A stretch of 64,000 nt of DNA from Micromonospora andamanensis (GTDB lineage: Bacteria; Actinomycetota; Actinomycetes; Mycobacteriales; Micromonosporaceae), in assembly GCF_016863495.1 (NCBI RefSeq), contig NZ_BOOZ01000011.1, positions 1-64,000 on the forward strand. Direction: 5' to 3'. Under the pieces are notes generated by a model. The model was not told where the DNA came from. It did not search any database and saw only the letters and a list, made by a program, of their open reading frames with translations. Numbering within the stretch: position 1 is the stretch's first letter; each line of letters starts with the position of its first letter. Positions 47,175-56,364 of the stretch are shown piece after piece. The translations under genes were made by a program, and so were the position numbers.

Positions 47175-47819
47175 ATGATGGGCACTGTGGCTTCGGTGAA
47201 CGTGGGCGTGGTGACCGAAGCTCCGTGGGCCGGTGCCGCGAGCGGACGCAGCGGCATCGACAAGCGGCCGACCGACGCCCAGGTGCTCTTCCGGGCCGAC
47301 GGCGTGGCAGGCGACTTCATCGGCGAACGGGCCCACCACGGCGGTCCGGACAAGGCGGTCTACGCGTACGCGGTGGAGGACGCGACCTGGTGGGAGGCGG
47401 ACCTCGGGCGCGCCATCCGCCCCGGCGGCTTCGGCGAGAACCTCACCACGGAGGCGGTCGACGTGACAGGTGCCGTGATCGGCGAGCGGTGGGCGGTCGG
47501 CGCGGCGCTGCTCCAGGTGACCACCCCGCGTACGCCGTGCACCACCTTCGCCGGTTTCTGGGGCGTACCGGATCTGATCAAGCGGTTCACCGAGCGGGCG
47601 ACCCCGGGCGCGTACCTGCGGGTGCTGCGCGAGGGAGCGGTCGCTGCCGGCGACCAGATCGAGATCGTGCACCGGCCGGCGCACGGGGTGACCCTCGGTG
47701 AGGTGTTCCGGGCGCTCAGCCTGGAGCCGGCGCTGCTGCCCCGGCTGCTGGCCGCCGAGGACCTGCCCGAGCCGGTCCGCGAGAAGGTGCGCCGCCGTCT
47801 CGGCGGACCGCCCGGCTGA
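47175..47819 (+). CDS. MOSC-domain (YiiM-like) protein
   Basis: 214 aa. MOSC domains bind molybdenum cofactor or carry sulfur through a conserved cysteine, here Cys in TTPRTPCTTFAGFWG. FIGERAHHGGPDKAVYAYA and GGFGENLTT are family hallmarks; the C-terminal part matches the 3-alpha bundle of YiiM proteins. Substrate unknown (YiiM relatives reduce N-hydroxylated compounds). Terminator downstream. Confidence 0.9.
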   Translation: MMGTVASVNVGVVTEAPWAGAASGRSGIDKRPTDAQVLFRADGVAGDFIGERAHHGGPDKAVYAYAVEDATWWEADLGRAIRPGGFGENLTTEAVDVTGAVIGERWAVGAALLQVTTPRTPCTTFAGFWGVPDLIKRFTERATPGAYLRVLREGAVAAGDQIEIVHRPAHGVTLGEVFRALSLEPALLPRLLAAEDLPEPVREKVRRRLGGPPG

Positions 47820-47860
47820 CGCACCGGCGTGCCGGCCGAACCGGCGGGCGAACGCGAAAA

Positions 47861-47898
47861 GGTCCCGCCGGCCACGATCGGTCGTGGCCGGCGGGACC
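47861..47898. terminator. bidirectional terminator
   Basis: 17-bp perfect stem (47861-47877 with 47882-47898) between convergent genes. AAAA precedes it on the plus strand, which gives a U-run for the minus-strand gene. Confidence 0.75.
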
Positions 47899-47914
47899 CT
47901 TCGTCACGGTCCGG

Positions 47915-48820
47915 TCAGCGGAGCCAGGGGATGTTGCGGTTGAGCAGACCGCGCTGCTTGAGCTCCTTGCGCAGCGGGATCTCGTCGTCGATGTAGCCGT
48001 CCCAGTTGATGCCCCAGTAGTTGGCCGTGTGGGTGCCCTCACCGAGCAACTGGCGCTGCACCGGCGTGCGGTTGCGGTACCACTCGCCGTCCTTGTCGGG
48101 GTGCAGCTCGTCGAGCGGACGGATCCACCGGTAGGTGTAGCCGACGAACAGCATCTTGCGGGTGATGTTCGACAGGTTGGTCGAGCGGGAGTGCCACTGG
48201 CGGCGGTCGAAGATGAAGGCGTCGCCCGGGTTGGCGGTGATCTCGACAGTGCCCTCCGGATCCGGGTTGTGCACGCTCAGGTCCGTCGGACGCGGCAGCG
48301 AGTTCCACAGGTGGCTGCCCGGGATCACCTTCGTCGCGCCGCGGCCCTTCTCCGACAGGTCGGAGAGCACGTAGGCGACCTTCAGCGAGAACATCGGACG
48401 CGGCAGGTTCGGGTCCATCGTCTCCGGGTCGGAGTTCTGCCGGTAACCGTCCTGGTGCCAACCCCAGTACGGCTTCTCGGGTTCCGCCGCCGGCGGCGTG
48501 ACGTCGAGGTGGTTGTGGTGGGTGTAGATGTTCCAACCCGCCAGGCCCCACATGTACGGGAACGCGATCGGGTGGGTCAGCAGCTCACCGAAGAGCTCGT
48601 CCCGCTCGAGGAAACCCAGCAGGTGCAGGGTGCCGTCCTTGGTGGTGGTGCCCTTTGCCTTCTCCTCCTCGTACACCCGGTCGACCGCGGCCTCCAGCGC
48701 AGCCCGGTGATCCTCGGTCAGGACGTTCCGCAGCAGGAGGAAGCCCTGCTCGTGAAACTCCTTGCGGTCGACGTCACTGATCGGTTCGTAGCCGGTCCGG
48801 TCGCCGTAGTCGAACGCCAC
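47915..48820 (-). CDS. phytanoyl-CoA dioxygenase (PhyH) family protein
   Basis: 301 aa, Fe(II)/2-oxoglutarate oxygenase fold. Iron ligands: His122 and Asp124 in GWHQDGYRQ and His210 in RRQWHSRS; an Arg near 221 would hold 2-oxoglutarate. IPGSHLW and NPGDAFIFD are typical of the family. GTG 48820 is chosen because GGGGAGGG lies 7 nt upstream; ATG 48850 would add ten residues. Substrate unknown; it lacks the ectoine-hydroxylase signature. Stands alone between MOSC and the lysozyme-fold gene. Confidence 0.87.
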   Translation of the reverse strand: MAFDYGDRTGYEPISDVDRKEFHEQGFLLLRNVLTEDHRAALEAAVDRVYEEEKAKGTTTKDGTLHLLGFLERDELFGELLTHPIAFPYMWGLAGWNIYTHHNHLDVTPPAAEPEKPYWGWHQDGYRQNSDPETMDPNLPRPMFSLKVAYVLSDLSEKGRGATKVIPGSHLWNSLPRPTDLSVHNPDPEGTVEITANPGDAFIFDRRQWHSRSTNLSNITRKMLFVGYTYRWIRPLDELHPDKDGEWYRNRTPVQRQLLGEGTHTANYWGINWDGYIDDEIPLRKELKQRGLLNRNIPWLR

Positions 48821-48868
48821 GTCGTACCCCTCCCCAAGAGGTGAAACCATTTCTGGCACAGGCCGCCG

Positions 48869-48874
48869 ATCGTA
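48869..48874 (-). promoter_or_regulatory. possible -10 hexamer of PhyH gene
   Basis: TACGAT on the minus strand, about 48 nt before GTG 48820, which would give a leader long enough for the ribosome binding site. No clear -35. The remaining 150 bp up to the next gene show no other feature. Confidence 0.3.
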
Positions 48875-49038
48875 ACGCGCGTGGCAATGGCCCGGGGGGC
48901 ACCCCGTGACCTTTCCACGGGGATGACGACTGATGGCTGTTGCCCAACTACCGCCAGTCACGCAACGTGGCGGGACGGGCAATTATGTGGGGGATGGCCC
49001 GATTTTGCGGTGACTGCGGGTAAGGAGATCGGGGCTGC

Positions 49039-49992
49039 TCAGACGTCCGCGTGGACCTCCGCCTGGACCTGCCCACTGCTGCGTTCGCTGTCCGGCAGGC
49101 GCTTCCAGGTGCCCCGCTTGGCGGTCCACTCCCGGCCGTCGAAGGCGACCCGCTTCACCCCGTGCTCTTTCGCGTGGGAGACCAGCCAGTGCGCGTACCG
49201 CCAGCCGGCCCGCTCGCCCTCGGGGATCGCCTGCGTGGCGTCGGTCGAGCGCGCCGCGGCGGCCCGGATGCCCACCGTCAGGCTCGCCAGGCCGACCTCG
49301 CGGTCCACCTCGGTGGCGAAGTAGTCCGAACCCGGCCCGGAGTCCTCGACCGGGGAGCGCTCGGACAGACCCCAGTCGAGCGTCAACCCCTCGGCCAGCG
49401 CGGCGATGGCGGCGGCGCCCCGCATCACCGGATCGCCACCCACCGCGCAGGTGACAGCCGTGGTGGCATGACCGAGCAGCGCCCGGGTGAGCACCTGCGA
49501 CTCGTCGGCCCACTTCTCGTACGCCTCCGGGAAGGCCGAGCGCTGCACTTTCTGCGCGGCGTCGGTGACCCGCATGTCCTCCCAGCCGCGCACCTTCTTC
49601 AACGCCGCGTAGAACTTTCCCGCCGCGTAGCGGGGGTCGCGGATCTGGGTCGGCGTGCCCCAACCCTGACTCGGCCGCTGCTGGAACAGCCCCACGGAGT
49701 CGCGGTCACCACCTGTCAGGTTGCGCAGCCCGGACTCCTGGTACGCGGTGGCCAGCGCCACCACCACGGCGCGCTCGGGCATCTCGCGCTGCACGCCGAT
49801 CGCCGCGATCGTCGCCGCGTTCGCCATCTGCTGCGAGTCGAGCGTCACCTCGCCGTCGGCCTGCACTGTGCAGGCCCGGCCGGCCAGCGGCAGCCGTAAC
49901 CCCTCACCGGCCTGCCTCAGCACCACGATCATCCCGATCGCGGCGATCAGGACGAGGACCACGAAGCCCGTCGCGGCAGCCCGAGTTCGCAC
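49039..49992 (-). CDS. membrane-anchored lysozyme/transglycosylase-like protein
   Basis: 317 aa. N-terminal membrane anchor (TGFVVLVLIAAIGMIVVL), then an SLT-like segment VALATAYQESGLRNL with the probable catalytic Glu, and GDRDSVGLFQQRPSQGWGTP, as in cell-wall lytic proteins of actinobacteria. The C-terminal 120 residues (AHWLVSHAKEHGVKRVAFDG) are a separate conserved part. Probably acts on peptidoglycan outside the cell. GTG 49992 follows AGGAGG at 5 nt; a TTG at 50010 is possible. Confidence 0.75.
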   Translation of the reverse strand: MRTRAAATGFVVLVLIAAIGMIVVLRQAGEGLRLPLAGRACTVQADGEVTLDSQQMANAATIAAIGVQREMPERAVVVALATAYQESGLRNLTGGDRDSVGLFQQRPSQGWGTPTQIRDPRYAAGKFYAALKKVRGWEDMRVTDAAQKVQRSAFPEAYEKWADESQVLTRALLGHATTAVTCAVGGDPVMRGAAAIAALAEGLTLDWGLSERSPVEDSGPGSDYFATEVDREVGLASLTVGIRAAAARSTDATQAIPEGERAGWRYAHWLVSHAKEHGVKRVAFDGREWTAKRGTWKRLPDSERSSGQVQAEVHADV

Positions 49993-50118
49993 CCGCACCT
50001 CCTGTGTCAAGGTCCGCCAAGCGTACGTCCCTCATCGACCCGTCCGGGGCGTCCGACCGGTTCCGGCTTCCGCGCGGCGACCACGCGTGGACGTGAGGTT
50101 CCCCGTCCCGGCCGGCCC

Positions 50119-50907
50119 TCACCTGCCGAGTTCCGCCACCCAGCGGGGTGGCCGCTTCTCCCGGAACGCGGTGACACCCTCCATCCCGTCCGCCGACAGG
50201 AAGTACCCGGTGGACAGCTCGGCCAGCTCGGCCAGTTCGGCGCGCAGGTCGACGGCGGCCGGGCGGCGCAGCAGGCGCTTCGCCCCGGCCAACGCCGCCG
50301 GCGCGCCGCGCACCAGCGAGTCGCAGTAGCGGCGTACCACGGCAGCCAGCTCCGCTGCCGGCACCGCCGCGGTGACCAGGCCGATCTCGGCGGCCCGTGG
50401 GCCGTCGAAGGTGTCGCCGGTCAGGTACAGCTCGGCCGCCGCCCGGGACGACAGGCGGGGCAGCACCGTCGCGGAGATCACCGCGGGGATCACCCCGATC
50501 CGCACCTCGGTGAAGGCGAACGTGGCCTCGGCCGCGCAGACCGCCAGGTCGGCCGCCGCGATCAGGCCCAGGCCGCCGGCCCGGGCCGGGCCACCGACCT
50601 TCGCCAGCACCGGCTTCGGGCAATCCCGGACCGCCGCGAGCACGTCACCCAGCATCCCTGCCGGCACCGTGCCGCTGGCGTACGCCGCGGCGGTCTCCTT
50701 CAGGTCGGCGCCGGAGCAGAAGACCGGACCGGTGTGGTCGAGCACGATCACCCGGACCGCGTCGTCGGCGACCGCGGCGGCCAGCCCGGCCAGCAGTTCG
50801 GTCATCAGCGGCGTGGAGAGCGCGTTGCGGTTGTGCGGACTGTCCAGGGTGAGCGTGGTCACCCCGTGGGCCGTGGCGACCCGCACGAGCGCGTCGGGAG
50901 AGGTCAT
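50119..50907 (-). CDS. enoyl-CoA hydratase/isomerase family protein
   Basis: 262 aa, crotonase fold. SPHNRNALSTPLM near the N-terminus and oxyanion-hole segments FCSGADLKE and GGPARAGGLGLIAAADL. The second usual catalytic Glu region reads RIGVIPAVISATVLPR. Acts on an acyl-CoA, exact step unknown. ATG 50907 has no ribosome binding site but a TAGTGT hexamer 8 nt upstream. Divergent from hemW. Confidence 0.88.
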   Translation of the reverse strand: MTSPDALVRVATAHGVTTLTLDSPHNRNALSTPLMTELLAGLAAAVADDAVRVIVLDHTGPVFCSGADLKETAAAYASGTVPAGMLGDVLAAVRDCPKPVLAKVGGPARAGGLGLIAAADLAVCAAEATFAFTEVRIGVIPAVISATVLPRLSSRAAAELYLTGDTFDGPRAAEIGLVTAAVPAAELAAVVRRYCDSLVRGAPAALAGAKRLLRRPAAVDLRAELAELAELSTGYFLSADGMEGVTAFREKRPPRWVAELGR

Positions 50908-50914
50908 GGGAGGG

Positions 50915-50921
50915 CACACTA
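50915..50921. promoter_or_regulatory. overlapping divergent -10 elements
   Basis: TAGTGT (minus strand, 50916-50921) lies 8 nt before the hydratase ATG; CACACT (plus strand, 50915-50920) lies 7 nt before hemW ATG 50928. Both fall on the 8-bp palindrome CACTAGTG, so polymerase could serve only one direction at a time. Confidence 0.4.
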
Positions 50922-50927
50922 GTGGCC

Positions 50928-52151
50928 ATGCCCGGCGTCCTTCCAGCAGGCGAGCCCGTCCCCGGCGACGGGTCGCTGCCCGCGTCCGCCCGTGCGTCGG
51001 TGGGCGCCCGGGGGTTCGGGGTGTACGTGCACGTGCCCTTCTGCGCGAGCCGCTGCGGCTACTGCGACTTCAACACGTACACCGCCGACGAGTTGGGCGG
51101 TGGGGCAACCCGGGAGGGCTACGTCGACGCCGTGCTGGCGGAGTTGGCGCTCGCCGCCCGGGTGCTGGGCGAGGCTCCGCCCGCCCGGGTGGAGACGGTC
51201 TTCGTCGGTGGCGGCACCCCCACCCTGCTGCCCACCGACGACCTGGCCCGGATTCTCGACGCCATCGACCGGACCTGGGGGCTGGCCGCCGACGCGGAGG
51301 TGACCACCGAGGCCAACCCGGAGTCGGTGACACCCACCACGCTGAAGGAGTTGCGGGCGGCCGGGTACACCCGGATCTCGCTGGGCATGCAGTCGGCCGC
51401 GCCCGGGGTGCTCGCGGTGCTGGATCGCCGGCACAGCGCCGGCCGGGCCACCGCCGCCGCGCTGGAGGCCCGTGACGCCGGGTTCGACCACGTCAACCTC
51501 GACCTGATCTACGGGACGCCGGGGGAGCGGGCCGAGGACTTCGCCGCCTCGCTGGACCAGGTGGTCGCCGCCGGCGTGGACCACGTAAGCGCGTACGCCC
51601 TGATCATCGAGGACGGCACCCGGCTGGCCGCCCGGATGCGCCGTGGCGAGCTGCCGTACCCGGACGAGGACGTGGCCGCGGACCGGTACCTGGCCGCCGA
51701 GTCCGCCCTCAACGCGGCCGGTTTCTCCTGGTACGAGGTCTCCAACTGGGCCCGCACACCTGACGCGCGGTGCCGGCACAACCTGCTCTACTGGGCCGGC
51801 AGCAACTGGTGGGGCCTCGGGCCGGGGGCGCACAGCCACGTCGGCGGCGTGCGCTGGTGGAACGTCAAACATCCAGGTGCGTACGCCAAACGCCTCGCCA
51901 CCGGTGGGTCACCCGGGCAGGCCCGGGAGGTGCTCACCGGCGACGAGACGCACATGGAGGAGGTCATGCTGCGGTTGCGGTTGGCCTCCGGCCTGCCGCT
52001 GGACGTGCTCACCGACGCCGGGCGAGCGGGCGCGGCGCGGGCCCTCGCCGAGGGTCTGCTCGCCGAGCCCGCCCACGCAGCCGGCCGTGCCGTGCTCACC
52101 CTGCGCGGCCGGCTGCTCGCCGACGCCGTGGTCCGCGACCTGCTGCCCTGA
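50928..52151 (+). CDS. hemW: HemW-like radical-SAM protein
   Basis: 407 aa. Iron-sulfur cysteines Cys39-X3-Cys43-X2-Cys46 (FCASRCGYCDFN). Formerly called oxygen-independent coproporphyrinogen oxidase; the HemW group instead binds haem and delivers it to respiratory enzymes. Later: TTEANPESVTPTTL and SLGMQSAAPGVLAVLDRRH. ATG 50928 is used; a GTG six bases upstream is also in frame. Confidence 0.93.
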   Translation: MPGVLPAGEPVPGDGSLPASARASVGARGFGVYVHVPFCASRCGYCDFNTYTADELGGGATREGYVDAVLAELALAARVLGEAPPARVETVFVGGGTPTLLPTDDLARILDAIDRTWGLAADAEVTTEANPESVTPTTLKELRAAGYTRISLGMQSAAPGVLAVLDRRHSAGRATAAALEARDAGFDHVNLDLIYGTPGERAEDFAASLDQVVAAGVDHVSAYALIIEDGTRLAARMRRGELPYPDEDVAADRYLAAESALNAAGFSWYEVSNWARTPDARCRHNLLYWAGSNWWGLGPGAHSHVGGVRWWNVKHPGAYAKRLATGGSPGQAREVLTGDETHMEEVMLRLRLASGLPLDVLTDAGRAGAARALAEGLLAEPAHAAGRAVLTLRGRLLADAVVRDLLP

Positions 52152-52177
52152 TCCCCGTCACCAGGCGGCCCGGCCGG

Positions 52178-52771
52178 TCAGCGCTTCACGAAGGAGTAGC
52201 TCATCGGGTACTGGTAGAGCACTCCGTCGTTGGCCTTGACCCCGCCGATGATGCCGAAGATCACCGGCACGATCCCCGCGATGATCGGCGCGAAGAACAG
52301 GATGCCGCAGGTGATCGTGGCGAGCACCCAGCTCAGCACGCCGACGATGGCCCAGGTGAGCTGGAAGTTCAGCGCGGCCACGGAGTGCGCCCGGGCGATC
52401 GGGGACTGCTGCCCGCGGGTCATCATCGCGATCAGCGGCGCCACCCAGCCGAAGAGGCCGCCACCGACGACCACGCCGAGCGGGCCGCCGAAGTGGGCGA
52501 TCAGGACCCAGGTCTTGTCCTCGTTGTTGGCGTAGCCACCACCCGCAGGGCCGTAACCGCCGGTCGGGTAGCCGACACCTGGCCCTCCCGGCGGCGGGTA
52601 ACCGCCGGGCGGGGGGTAGCCACCGGGTGGGGGATAGCCGGCCGGCGGCGGCTGGTCGCCGGTGGGGGGTGGATAGCCGCCGGGCGGTGGATAGCCGCCC
52701 TGGCCAGGTGAGCCGGACAGTGGTGTCGTGGGTTCGTCGCCGGAGTCCGGGGGACGAGGTGGTTCAGTCAT
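52178..52771 (-). CDS. DUF4870 membrane protein with PPGGY-repeat N-terminus
   Basis: 197 aa. Residues 25-85 are repeats of GYPPPGG; the rest is the DUF4870 module (KTWVLIAHFGGPLGVVVGGGLFGW, ARAHSVAALNFQLTW and GVKANDGVLYQYP) with three or four helices. Function unknown. ATG 52771 lies 7 nt behind a TACCGT hexamer. Convergent with hemW, 26-bp gap. Confidence 0.88.
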   Translation of the reverse strand: MTEPPRPPDSGDEPTTPLSGSPGQGGYPPPGGYPPPTGDQPPPAGYPPPGGYPPPGGYPPPGGPGVGYPTGGYGPAGGGYANNEDKTWVLIAHFGGPLGVVVGGGLFGWVAPLIAMMTRGQQSPIARAHSVAALNFQLTWAIVGVLSWVLATITCGILFFAPIIAGIVPVIFGIIGGVKANDGVLYQYPMSYSFVKR

Positions 52772-52778
52772 GGAGGTC

Positions 52779-52784
52779 ACGGTA
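52779..52784 (-). promoter_or_regulatory. -10 hexamer of DUF4870 gene
   Basis: TACCGT, 7 nt, ATG 52771 on the minus strand. Confidence 0.4.
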
Positions 52785-52897
52785 GGTGTCACCGGCAACG
52801 GCGCACCAGAGCGACACCGGCGAGTGTCAACCCGCCGATCGGTCCGATGACAGCCGGGACGACTTGATCATCGCGTCCGCTGGGCCCCCGACGTAGA

Positions 52898-52924
52898 CTG
52901 GCACTCGCTACAGTCGAGTGCCAG
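52898..52924 (+). promoter_or_regulatory. CIRCE operator of hrcA
   Basis: CTGGCACTC, 9-nt spacer, GAGTGCCAG: a perfect 9-bp inverted repeat close to the CIRCE consensus bound by HrcA. TAGACT at 52894-52899 overlaps its first bases and is a likely -10 box, so HrcA binding would block transcription of hrcA-dnaJ. Confidence 0.92.
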
Positions 52925-52981
52925 AGTGTTCCTCTGGTGGCCGCGACGCTGAGAGCTGACCTGCGACAGGAGGTGGGGAAG

Positions 52982-54004
52982 ATGGGTCTGGACGACCGCA
53001 AGCTCGCCGTGCTCCGCGCGATCGTCGAGGACTACGTCGCCACCCAGGAGCCGGTCGGCAGCAAGTCACTCGTCGAACGGCATCAGCTGGGTGTCTCACC
53101 TGCCACGGTCCGTAACGACATGGCCGTGCTGGAGGAGGAGGGCTACATCCGCCAGCCGCACACCAGCGCGGGGCGGGTGCCCACCGATCGTGGCTACCGA
53201 CTCTTCGTCGACCGGCTGAGCCGGGTCAAGCCGCTCAGCCCGGCCGAACGCCGGGCGATCGAGCGCTTCCTGGCCGGCGCCGTCGACCTCGACGACGTGG
53301 TGCACCGCACGGTGCGGCTGCTGGCACAGCTGACCCGTCAGGTCGCCGTCGTGCAGTACCCGAGCCTGGCCCGGTCCCGGGTGCGTCACCTGGAACTGGT
53401 GCCGATCTCCACCACCCGGCTGATGCTCGTCATGATCGCCGACACCGGCCGGGTCGAGCAGCGGCTCGTCGAACTGCCCGCACCGGTCCTCGCCGACGAC
53501 GTCCTGGACCTGCGCCGGCTGGTCAACGAGAAACTCGTCGGAGTCCGCCTGTCGGAGACCCCGCCGCTGGTGCAGGCCCTGATCGACGACTGCGCGCCGC
53601 ACCTGCGCCCGGCCATGACGACCCTGTCCACGGTGCTGCTGGAGACGCTCGTCGAACGGCACGAGGAACGGCTCGCCCTCGCCGGCACCGCGAACCTCGC
53701 CCGGGGCGGCCTGCTCGACTTCCAGGGCTCGTTGCGCCCCATCCTCGAAGCGCTTGAGGAGGAGGTCGTGCTGCTCAAGCTCATCGGTGAGGTGGAGCCG
53801 AGCACCCTGCGGGTACGCATCGGCGACGAGAACGAGTACGACAACCTGCGGGCGGCTTCCGTGGTCAGTACCGGGTACGGCCCGGGCGCGACAATCGTCG
53901 GGGGGATGGGCGTGCTGGGACCGACCCGGATGGACTACCCCGGAACCATCGCCACGGTGAGGGCCGTGGCACGCTACGTGGGCGAGCTGCTGGCCCAGAA
54001 CTGA
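52982..54004 (+). CDS. hrcA: heat-inducible transcription repressor HrcA
   Basis: 340 aa. N-terminal winged helix ([42 protein letters not shown]) followed by the GAF-like dimer domain. Represses chaperone operons through CIRCE and is itself stabilised by GroEL. ATG 52982 has AGGAGGTGGGG upstream. Followed after 73 bp by dnaJ. Confidence 0.96.
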   Translation: MGLDDRKLAVLRAIVEDYVATQEPVGSKSLVERHQLGVSPATVRNDMAVLEEEGYIRQPHTSAGRVPTDRGYRLFVDRLSRVKPLSPAERRAIERFLAGAVDLDDVVHRTVRLLAQLTRQVAVVQYPSLARSRVRHLELVPISTTRLMLVMIADTGRVEQRLVELPAPVLADDVLDLRRLVNEKLVGVRLSETPPLVQALIDDCAPHLRPAMTTLSTVLLETLVERHEERLALAGTANLARGGLLDFQGSLRPILEALEEEVVLLKLIGEVEPSTLRVRIGDENEYDNLRAASVVSTGYGPGATIVGGMGVLGPTRMDYPGTIATVRAVARYVGELLAQN

Positions 54005-54077
54005 CAAGTCAGGGCCGCCGGCAGGCTGCCGCCGCCGAACGGCGTAACTCGAGACGAACACGAGGACACGGAACGCA

Positions 54078-55223
54078 GTGGCCAGGGACTACTACGGCAT
54101 TCTCGGCGTGAGCAAGGGTGCCTCCGATGACGAGATCAAGCGCGCCTACCGCAAGCTGGCGCGCCAGTTCCATCCGGACGTGAATCCGGACCCGGAGGCA
54201 CAGGAGAAGTTCAAGGACATCAACGCCGCGTACGAGGTCCTCTCGGACGATCGGAAACGGCAGATCGTCGACCTCGGCGGCGACCCGCTGGCACCCGGCG
54301 GGGGTGGGCCCGGCGGCCCGGGCGGCCCCGGCGGAGCCGGACCCTTCGTCGGCTTCCAGGACATCATGGACGCGTTCTTCGGCGGCGCGACCGGCGCCGG
54401 ACGAGGTCCGCGACCGCGCACCCGCCCCGGCGCCGACGCGATCCTGCGCCTGGAACTGGACCTCCAGGAGACCGCCTTCGGCGTCGAGGCGCCGATCACC
54501 GTGGACACCGCCGTGCTCTGCACCACCTGCTCCGGCGCCGGCACCGCCGCCGGCACCCACCTGGCCACCTGCGAGGCGTGCGGCGGTCGGGGCGAGGTTC
54601 AGTCGGTGCAGCGCACCTTCCTCGGCCAGGTGGTCTCCGCCCGGCCGTGCACGGTCTGCCAGGGCTACGGCACCACGATCCCGCACCCCTGCCCGACCTG
54701 CGCCGGTGACGGTCGGGTACGCACCCGTCGGTCGCTGACCGTCAAGATCCCCGCCGGGGTGGAGGACGGCATGCGTATCCGCCTCGCGCAGCAGGGCGAG
54801 GTCGGCCCGGGTGGCGGCACCGCCGGGGACCTCTACGTGGAGATCCACGAACGACCGCACGACGTCTTCTCCCGCAAGGGCGACGACCTGCACTGCCGGG
54901 TCACCGTGCCGATGACCGCCGCCGCGCTCGGCACCCGGCTGACCATCAAGGCGCTCGACAGCGAGGAACCTGTCGACGTCAAGCCGGGCACCCAGCCGGG
55001 CAGCACCCTGCGGCTGCGGGCCCGGGGCGTACCGCACCTGCGCGGCGCCGGGCGCGGTGACCTCTACGTCCACCTGGACGTGCGTACCCCCACCAAGCTC
55101 GACGCCGAGCAGGAGCGGATGCTGCGCGAGTTCGCCAAGACGCGTGGCGAAGAGGTGGCCGAGCTGACCAAGCAGGGCGGGTTCTTCTCCCGGATGCGCG
55201 ACGCCTTCAACGGTCACGCCTGA
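54078..55223 (+). CDS. dnaJ: chaperone DnaJ (type I, DnaJ2-like)
   Basis: 381 aa. J domain with HPD at 32-34, Gly/Phe-type linker (glycine/proline here), and four CxxCxGxG zinc repeats: [32 protein letters not shown]. Stimulates DnaK ATPase. The copy next to hrcA is usually the second DnaJ of actinobacteria. GTG 54078. rsmE follows after 1 bp. Confidence 0.96.
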   Translation: MARDYYGILGVSKGASDDEIKRAYRKLARQFHPDVNPDPEAQEKFKDINAAYEVLSDDRKRQIVDLGGDPLAPGGGGPGGPGGPGGAGPFVGFQDIMDAFFGGATGAGRGPRPRTRPGADAILRLELDLQETAFGVEAPITVDTAVLCTTCSGAGTAAGTHLATCEACGGRGEVQSVQRTFLGQVVSARPCTVCQGYGTTIPHPCPTCAGDGRVRTRRSLTVKIPAGVEDGMRIRLAQQGEVGPGGGTAGDLYVEIHERPHDVFSRKGDDLHCRVTVPMTAAALGTRLTIKALDSEEPVDVKPGTQPGSTLRLRARGVPHLRGAGRGDLYVHLDVRTPTKLDAEQERMLREFAKTRGEEVAELTKQGGFFSRMRDAFNGHA

Positions 55224-55224
55224 C

Positions 55225-55959
55225 GTGTCCGCCCCGCTGTTCCTGGTCGAGTCGCTGCCGACGACGGACTCGATGGTGCTGGACGGCCCGGAGGGCCACC
55301 ACGCCGCCACCGTGCAACGGCTACGCGTCGGCGAGCAGGTGCTGCTCGCCGACGGCCGGGGCGGCACGGCCACCGCCGTGGTCACCGCCGTCGGCCGGGG
55401 CGTCCTCGACCTCGACGTCACCGACCGGGGGTACGTCGACGCGGCGAACCCCCGACTGGTGGTGGTGCAGGGCATCGCCAAGGGCGACCGGGGCGAGCTG
55501 GCCGTGCAGGCGATGACCGAGGCAGGGGTGGACGAGATCGTCCCCTGGGCGGCGACCCGCTCGGTGGTGCAGTGGCGCGGCGACCGGGGCCTACGCGCCC
55601 GCGGCAGATGGCTGGCCACCACCCGGGAGGCGGCGAAGCAAGCCCGACGGGCCTGGCTGCCGGTGGTGGCGGGGGCACCTGACGAAGCCACCGCCTCGGT
55701 GGCACGCCGGATCGCCGGTGCAGCCGCCGGGTACGTACTGCACGAGGAGGCGACCGACCGGCTGACCACCGTCGAACTGCCCGACCACGGCGAGATCGTG
55801 CTGGTGGTGGGGCCGGAGGGCGGCATCACCCCGGACGAACTGTCGGCCTTCCAGCAGGCCGGTGCCCGGCCGGTCCGGCTCGGCACCTCGGTGCTGCGTA
55901 CCTCCACCGCGGGCGTGGCCGCCCTCGCCGTCCTCGCCACCCGCCTGCTGCGGTGGTGA
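55225..55959 (+). CDS. rsmE: 16S rRNA (uracil-1498-N3)-methyltransferase
   Basis: 244 aa, SPOUT-class (knotted) RNA methyltransferase using S-adenosylmethionine. VLDGPEGHHAATVQRLRVGE near the start and the knot region VLVVGPEGGITPDELSAFQQ and VRLGTSVLRTSTAGVAAL. GTG 55225, one base after the dnaJ stop, so probably cotranscribed and coupled. Confidence 0.94.
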   Translation: MSAPLFLVESLPTTDSMVLDGPEGHHAATVQRLRVGEQVLLADGRGGTATAVVTAVGRGVLDLDVTDRGYVDAANPRLVVVQGIAKGDRGELAVQAMTEAGVDEIVPWAATRSVVQWRGDRGLRARGRWLATTREAAKQARRAWLPVVAGAPDEATASVARRIAGAAAGYVLHEEATDRLTTVELPDHGEIVLVVGPEGGITPDELSAFQQAGARPVRLGTSVLRTSTAGVAALAVLATRLLRW

Positions 55960-55992
55960 GCGTCGCAGGGACGCCGCCGGGGATCTCTTCCT

Positions 55993-55998
55993 TACACT
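55993..55998 (+). promoter_or_regulatory. -10 hexamer of HIT gene
   Basis: TACACT, 6 nt, ATG 56005. Confidence 0.5.
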
Positions 55999-56004
55999 GC
56001 CCGG

Positions 56005-56364
56005 ATGGGAAGCGACTGTCTGTTCTGCCGCATCGTCGCCGGAGAGATCCCGGCCACCGTGGTCCGTGAGACGCCGACCACCCTCGCCTTCCGCGACATC
56101 GACCCGAAGGCGCCGGTCCACGTGCTGGTCGTGCCGAAGGAGCACTACGCGGACGTGGCCACGCTCGGTCAGGGAGATCCGGCGCTGGCCGGCGAGGTGC
56201 TCGCCACCGCCGCCGCCGTGGCGGAGGACGAGGGCCTGCTCGGCGACGGGTTCCGGCTGATGTTCAACACCGGCGCGTACGGCGGCCAGGAGGTCTTCCA
56301 CGTGCACGCGCACGTCCTCGGCGGCGCGCCACTGGGCCCGATGCTGGCCCGGAACCTCGGATGA
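56005..56364 (+). CDS. HIT-family (HINT-like) nucleotide hydrolase
   Basis: 119 aa. Histidine-triad motif HVHAHVLGG near the C-terminus, zinc-type CLFC at the start, and DIDPKAPVHVLVVPKEHY. HINT proteins cleave adenosine phosphoramidates. ATG 56005 is set by the -10 hexamer. The stop overlaps the next gene by ATGA. Confidence 0.94.
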   Translation: MGSDCLFCRIVAGEIPATVVRETPTTLAFRDIDPKAPVHVLVVPKEHYADVATLGQGDPALAGEVLATAAAVAEDEGLLGDGFRLMFNTGAYGGQEVFHVHAHVLGGAPLGPMLARNLG

